Part shown: positions 61,894 to 64,000 of the stretch, piece by piece | How positions within the stretch are numbered: position 1 is the stretch's first letter | Layout: every line of letters begins with the position of its first letter | Assembly: GCF_005517195.1 (NCBI RefSeq) | Contig: NZ_CP040244.1 | Span: forward strand, 4,916,001 to 4,980,000 | Source: Streptomyces vilmorinianum | GTDB taxonomy: Bacteria > Actinomycetota > Actinomycetes > Streptomycetales > Streptomycetaceae | Direction: 5' to 3' | DNA: 64,000 nt | Position numbers and translations under genes: made by a program | The notes under the pieces: model-generated | What the model saw: the letters and a program-made list of their open reading frames with translations, nothing else | The model's database searches: none | What the model was told of the DNA's origin: nothing

Positions 61894-62331
61894 TCAGAAC
61901 TCGGCGGCCTCGGCGTACACCTGGGAGAGCTCGGGCGATCCACTCGTGGCCCAGTCGAGCCCGGCCTCGACCACGTTGATCTCACGTCCCGAGGCCAGCC
62001 GGACCACCGGCTGGCCGCTCGGCCAGATCTGCCAGCTCGCGCCCGGCACGTTCCGCACGATGACCGTGCCGAGGTAGAGCCCGGCGTCGTTGCCCACCCA
62101 CGGCAGCTCCTCCGGATCGTCACGCCAGCGCGGCGGAAGCTGGTCGATCGCGGCCAGCGAGCGGGGGGTGTCGTCGAGGGTCACCCCGGACTCCTGGGCC
62201 CTGGCGCGCAGCAGCTCGCACTCGGCGAGCAGCTCACCCACTCCTTCGGGGTCGCGGTCGAAGGCCGCGGCCAGCGGGGAATGATCGGCCTCGGGCCGCT
62301 TGCGCCAGTTGTCCAGGAACGGGATGTTCAT
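61894..62331 (-). CDS. DUF6278-like conserved hypothetical protein
   Basis: A 145-residue cytosolic protein common in Streptomyces. It begins MNIPFLDNWRKRPEADHSPL and contains LRARAQESGVTLDDTPRSLA, RWRDDPEELPWVGNDAGLYL and GTVIVRNVPGASWQIWPSGQ. The DUF number is from memory. Function is unknown. The 137-bp stretch before it on the plus strand (61757-61893) is unusually AT-rich and has no gene. Confidence 0.75.
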   Translation of the reverse strand: MNIPFLDNWRKRPEADHSPLAAAFDRDPEGVGELLAECELLRARAQESGVTLDDTPRSLAAIDQLPPRWRDDPEELPWVGNDAGLYLGTVIVRNVPGASWQIWPSGQPVVRLASGREINVVEAGLDWATSGSPELSQVYAEAAEF

Positions 62332-62427
62332 CCGACCAGCGTCGCATCGCACCCTCCCGTGGCACCACCCGGCGCGCGGAGATCGTCCGGTACGGGAGGA
62401 CGGGCGCCGGACTCGAGGCGCCGGGCC

Positions 62428-63207
62428 TCAGGCGTCGAGGTCGACGACGACCGGGGCGTGGTCGGACGCGCCCTTGCCCTTGCGCTCCTCGCGGTCGACG
62501 TAGCTGTCCTTGACCGCGTCGGCGAACGGCTTGTTGCCGTACACCAGGTCGATGCGCATGCCCTTGTTCTTCGGGAAGCAGAGCTGGCGGTAGTCCCAGT
62601 ACGTGAAGGGGTGGTCGTACTTGAGGGGGCGCGGGACCACGTCCGTGAGGCCCGTCTCGCGCAGACCGGCGAGCGCGGCACGCTCGGGCGCGGTGACGTG
62701 CGTGGCGCCCTCGAAGACGCCGATGTCCCAGACGTCGTCGTCGGTCGGCGCGATGTTGTAGTCGCCGAGGACGGCGAAGGGCCGCTCCCCCGCCGCGTCC
62801 TCGGCGACGGCCGCCTGGAGCGCCTCCAGCCAGCGGAGCTTGTACGCGTAGTGCTCGTGGGCGACCTCGCGGCCGTTGGGCACGTACACCGACCAGACGC
62901 GGACCGGCCCGCAGGTCGCGGAGATCGCCCGGGGCTCCTGCAGACCCTCGTAGTCGGGCCCGCCGGGCAGGCCCGTGACGACGTCCTCCAGGCCGACCTT
63001 GGAGAGCAGGGCCACGCCGTTCCACCGTCCGGTGGCGTTCACCACCGACTCGTACCCCAGCTCACGCAGCTCGTCGGCGGGGAACTGCTCGGCGGTGCAC
63101 TTGGTCTCCTGGATGCAGAGCACGTCCGTGCCGCTGCTCTCCAGCCAGGCCAGGAGACGGGGCAGCCGGGCGGTGATCGAATTGACGTTCCAGGTCGCGA
63201 TGCGCAT
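62428..63207 (-). CDS. xth: Exodeoxyribonuclease III (Xth/AP endonuclease family)
   Basis: Cuts DNA at abasic sites and has 3'-5' exonuclease activity in base-excision repair. It has 259 residues. Catalytic motifs are WNVNSITARLPRLLAWL, the Glu in CIQETKC, SVYVPNGR, the Asp/Asn pair in GDYNIAPTDDDVWD, MRIDLVYGN, and the His in GASDHAPVVVDL. ATG at 63207 gives MRIATWNVNS. It is co-directional with the MBL hydrolase gene, 39 bp downstream of it. Confidence 0.94.
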   Translation of the reverse strand: MRIATWNVNSITARLPRLLAWLESSGTDVLCIQETKCTAEQFPADELRELGYESVVNATGRWNGVALLSKVGLEDVVTGLPGGPDYEGLQEPRAISATCGPVRVWSVYVPNGREVAHEHYAYKLRWLEALQAAVAEDAAGERPFAVLGDYNIAPTDDDVWDIGVFEGATHVTAPERAALAGLRETGLTDVVPRPLKYDHPFTYWDYRQLCFPKNKGMRIDLVYGNKPFADAVKDSYVDREERKGKGASDHAPVVVDLDA

Positions 63208-63246
63208 GAGCGCAAGCCTAGCGGCGGGGTGTGACAGTCATCGTCC

Positions 63247-63879
63247 TCACAGCTCGGTGGAGTCTCCCGGGGTCAGCCGGCCGTGGTCCGTACCGCCGAG
63301 CGCGCCGATCTGGCGGTCGTAGATCGGCCGGGCGAGGTCGGTGAGCAGCGCGTCGTGGATGTCGAAGGCCCGGCGCGGCTTGATCTCGCGTACGTAGTCG
63401 ATGACCTCGGAGATCTTGTTCCAGGGGGCCATCACCGGGAGCATCAGCGTGTCCACGGGCTGCTCGGGGACGGTCAGCGCGTCGCCGGGGTGGAAGAGGG
63501 CGCCGTCCACCAGGAAGCCGATGTTGGTGATCCGGGGGATGTCCGGGTGGATCACCGCGTGGAGCTCGCCGTGCACCTGGACGTCGAAGCCGGCCGCGCT
63601 GAAGGTGTCGCCGTGGCCGACGGTGTGGACGCGGCCGGGGAAGGCCGCCGAGATCTTGTCCGCGACGCTCCGCAGCGTCCAGATCTCGGCGGCCGGGTTG
63701 GACTCCAGGCCGGCCCGCAGCCGGTTCTCGTCGAAGTGGTCCGGATGCTCGTGGGTGACGAGCACGGCGTCCGCGCCGAGGGCGGAGTCCTCCTCGCTGA
63801 ACATGCCCGGGTCGATGACGAGCGTCCGCCCGTCCTTCTCCAGACGGATGCAGGCGTGCGACTTCTTCGTCAGCTTCAC
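63247..63879 (-). CDS. MBL-fold metallo-hydrolase (UlaG/YtnP-like)
   Basis: A 210-residue metallo-beta-lactamase-fold hydrolase. It has the opening LTKKSHACIRLEKDGRTLVI DPG pattern, THEHPDHFD (HxHxDH), LHAVIHPDIP, and a late metal Asp in LFHPGDAL. It resembles the small cytosolic MBL group that includes UlaG-like lactonases. The substrate is unknown. ATG at 63879 gives MKLTKKSHAC. Confidence 0.88.
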   Translation of the reverse strand: MKLTKKSHACIRLEKDGRTLVIDPGMFSEEDSALGADAVLVTHEHPDHFDENRLRAGLESNPAAEIWTLRSVADKISAAFPGRVHTVGHGDTFSAAGFDVQVHGELHAVIHPDIPRITNIGFLVDGALFHPGDALTVPEQPVDTLMLPVMAPWNKISEVIDYVREIKPRRAFDIHDALLTDLARPIYDRQIGALGGTDHGRLTPGDSTEL

Positions 63880-63931
63880 AGGACTCCACCTCGCGCGGGC
63901 AGGACGTGCCGGACGTGAATGAACGGCCAGC

Positions 63932-64000
63932 CTACGCCTGGGGCGTGGTCTGTTCCTTGATCACCCTGCCGATGACGCGCAGGGCGCTCTCGGCGGCCGG
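63932..64000 (-). CDS. C-terminal fragment of an unidentified protein (runs off the right edge)
   Basis: The minus-strand frame into the window edge ends in PAAESALRVIGRVIKEQTTP then QA and a stop at 63932. Twenty-two residues are too few to identify it. The Ala/Val-rich helix and position 53 bp upstream of the MBL hydrolase gene suggest a real co-directional gene. Confidence 0.45.
   Translation of the reverse strand, partial: PAAESALRVIGRVIKEQTTPQA

Overview
The window looks like a Streptomyces chromosome segment. Base composition is very GC-rich, GTG and TTG starts are common, third codon positions are strongly GC-biased, and gene content is typical of the genus (paired SpoIIE-type phosphatases, TerB/TerD proteins, secreted hydrolases, F420-type oxidoreductases, a HelR helicase behind a rifamycin-associated element). 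I see no rRNA, tRNA, CRISPR array or replication origin.

Layout. 0-2.1 kb: end of a branched-chain amino-acid ABC ATPase gene and a divergent PucR-type regulator. 2.1-9.5 kb: glycerate kinase, BCCT transporter, an overlapping ADP-ribosylglycohydrolase/Nudix pair, an orphan VapB-like antitoxin, and an Ada-AlkA fusion with Ogt (alkylation repair). 9.7-14.6 kb: two convergent sensor/SpoIIE phosphatases. 14.8-25.9 kb: secreted GH5 glycosidase, aminotransferase plus DMT exporter divergent from an Lrp/AsnC regulator, macrodomain hydrolase, FAD oxidoreductase, inositol-monophosphatase-like enzyme, lipoate ligase-like protein, amidase. 26-30 kb: NCS1 permease and HelR. 30.2-31.1 kb: decayed remnant of a HINT-domain polymorphic toxin.

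31.2-42.1 kb is the most unusual part. It holds two tandem pairs of CNNM/CBS-domain membrane proteins, small membrane proteins, a Spo0M-like protein, a thioredoxin-fold lipoprotein, TerB, a Cys/His-rich membrane protein, a BlaR1-like M56 metalloprotease, a BlaI-type repressor, TerD and a TatA-like protein. Five copies of one dyad (TCTACA-N4-TGTAGA, two of them with one mismatch) lie only in the promoter regions of these genes. I infer a local protease/repressor-controlled envelope-stress and tellurite-type regulon. No beta-lactamase is present, and the protease has no penicillin-binding sensor domain.

42.1-47.5 kb: small membrane proteins, then an operon for the lower steps of reductive pyrimidine catabolism (ureidopropionase, class III aminotransferase, dihydropyrimidinase) with an LLM oxidoreductase. 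47.7-52.5 kb: coiled-coil protein and PPOX enzyme, then an accessory patch with a deleted TnpB, a MazF-like toxin and a frameshifted IS701-type transposase. 52.4-64 kb: a divergent, apparently leaderless XRE regulator/methionine aminopeptidase pair, gamma-glutamyltransferase, P450, TPR-like protein, L,D-transpeptidase lipoprotein, secreted alpha/beta hydrolase, exonuclease III and MBL hydrolase.
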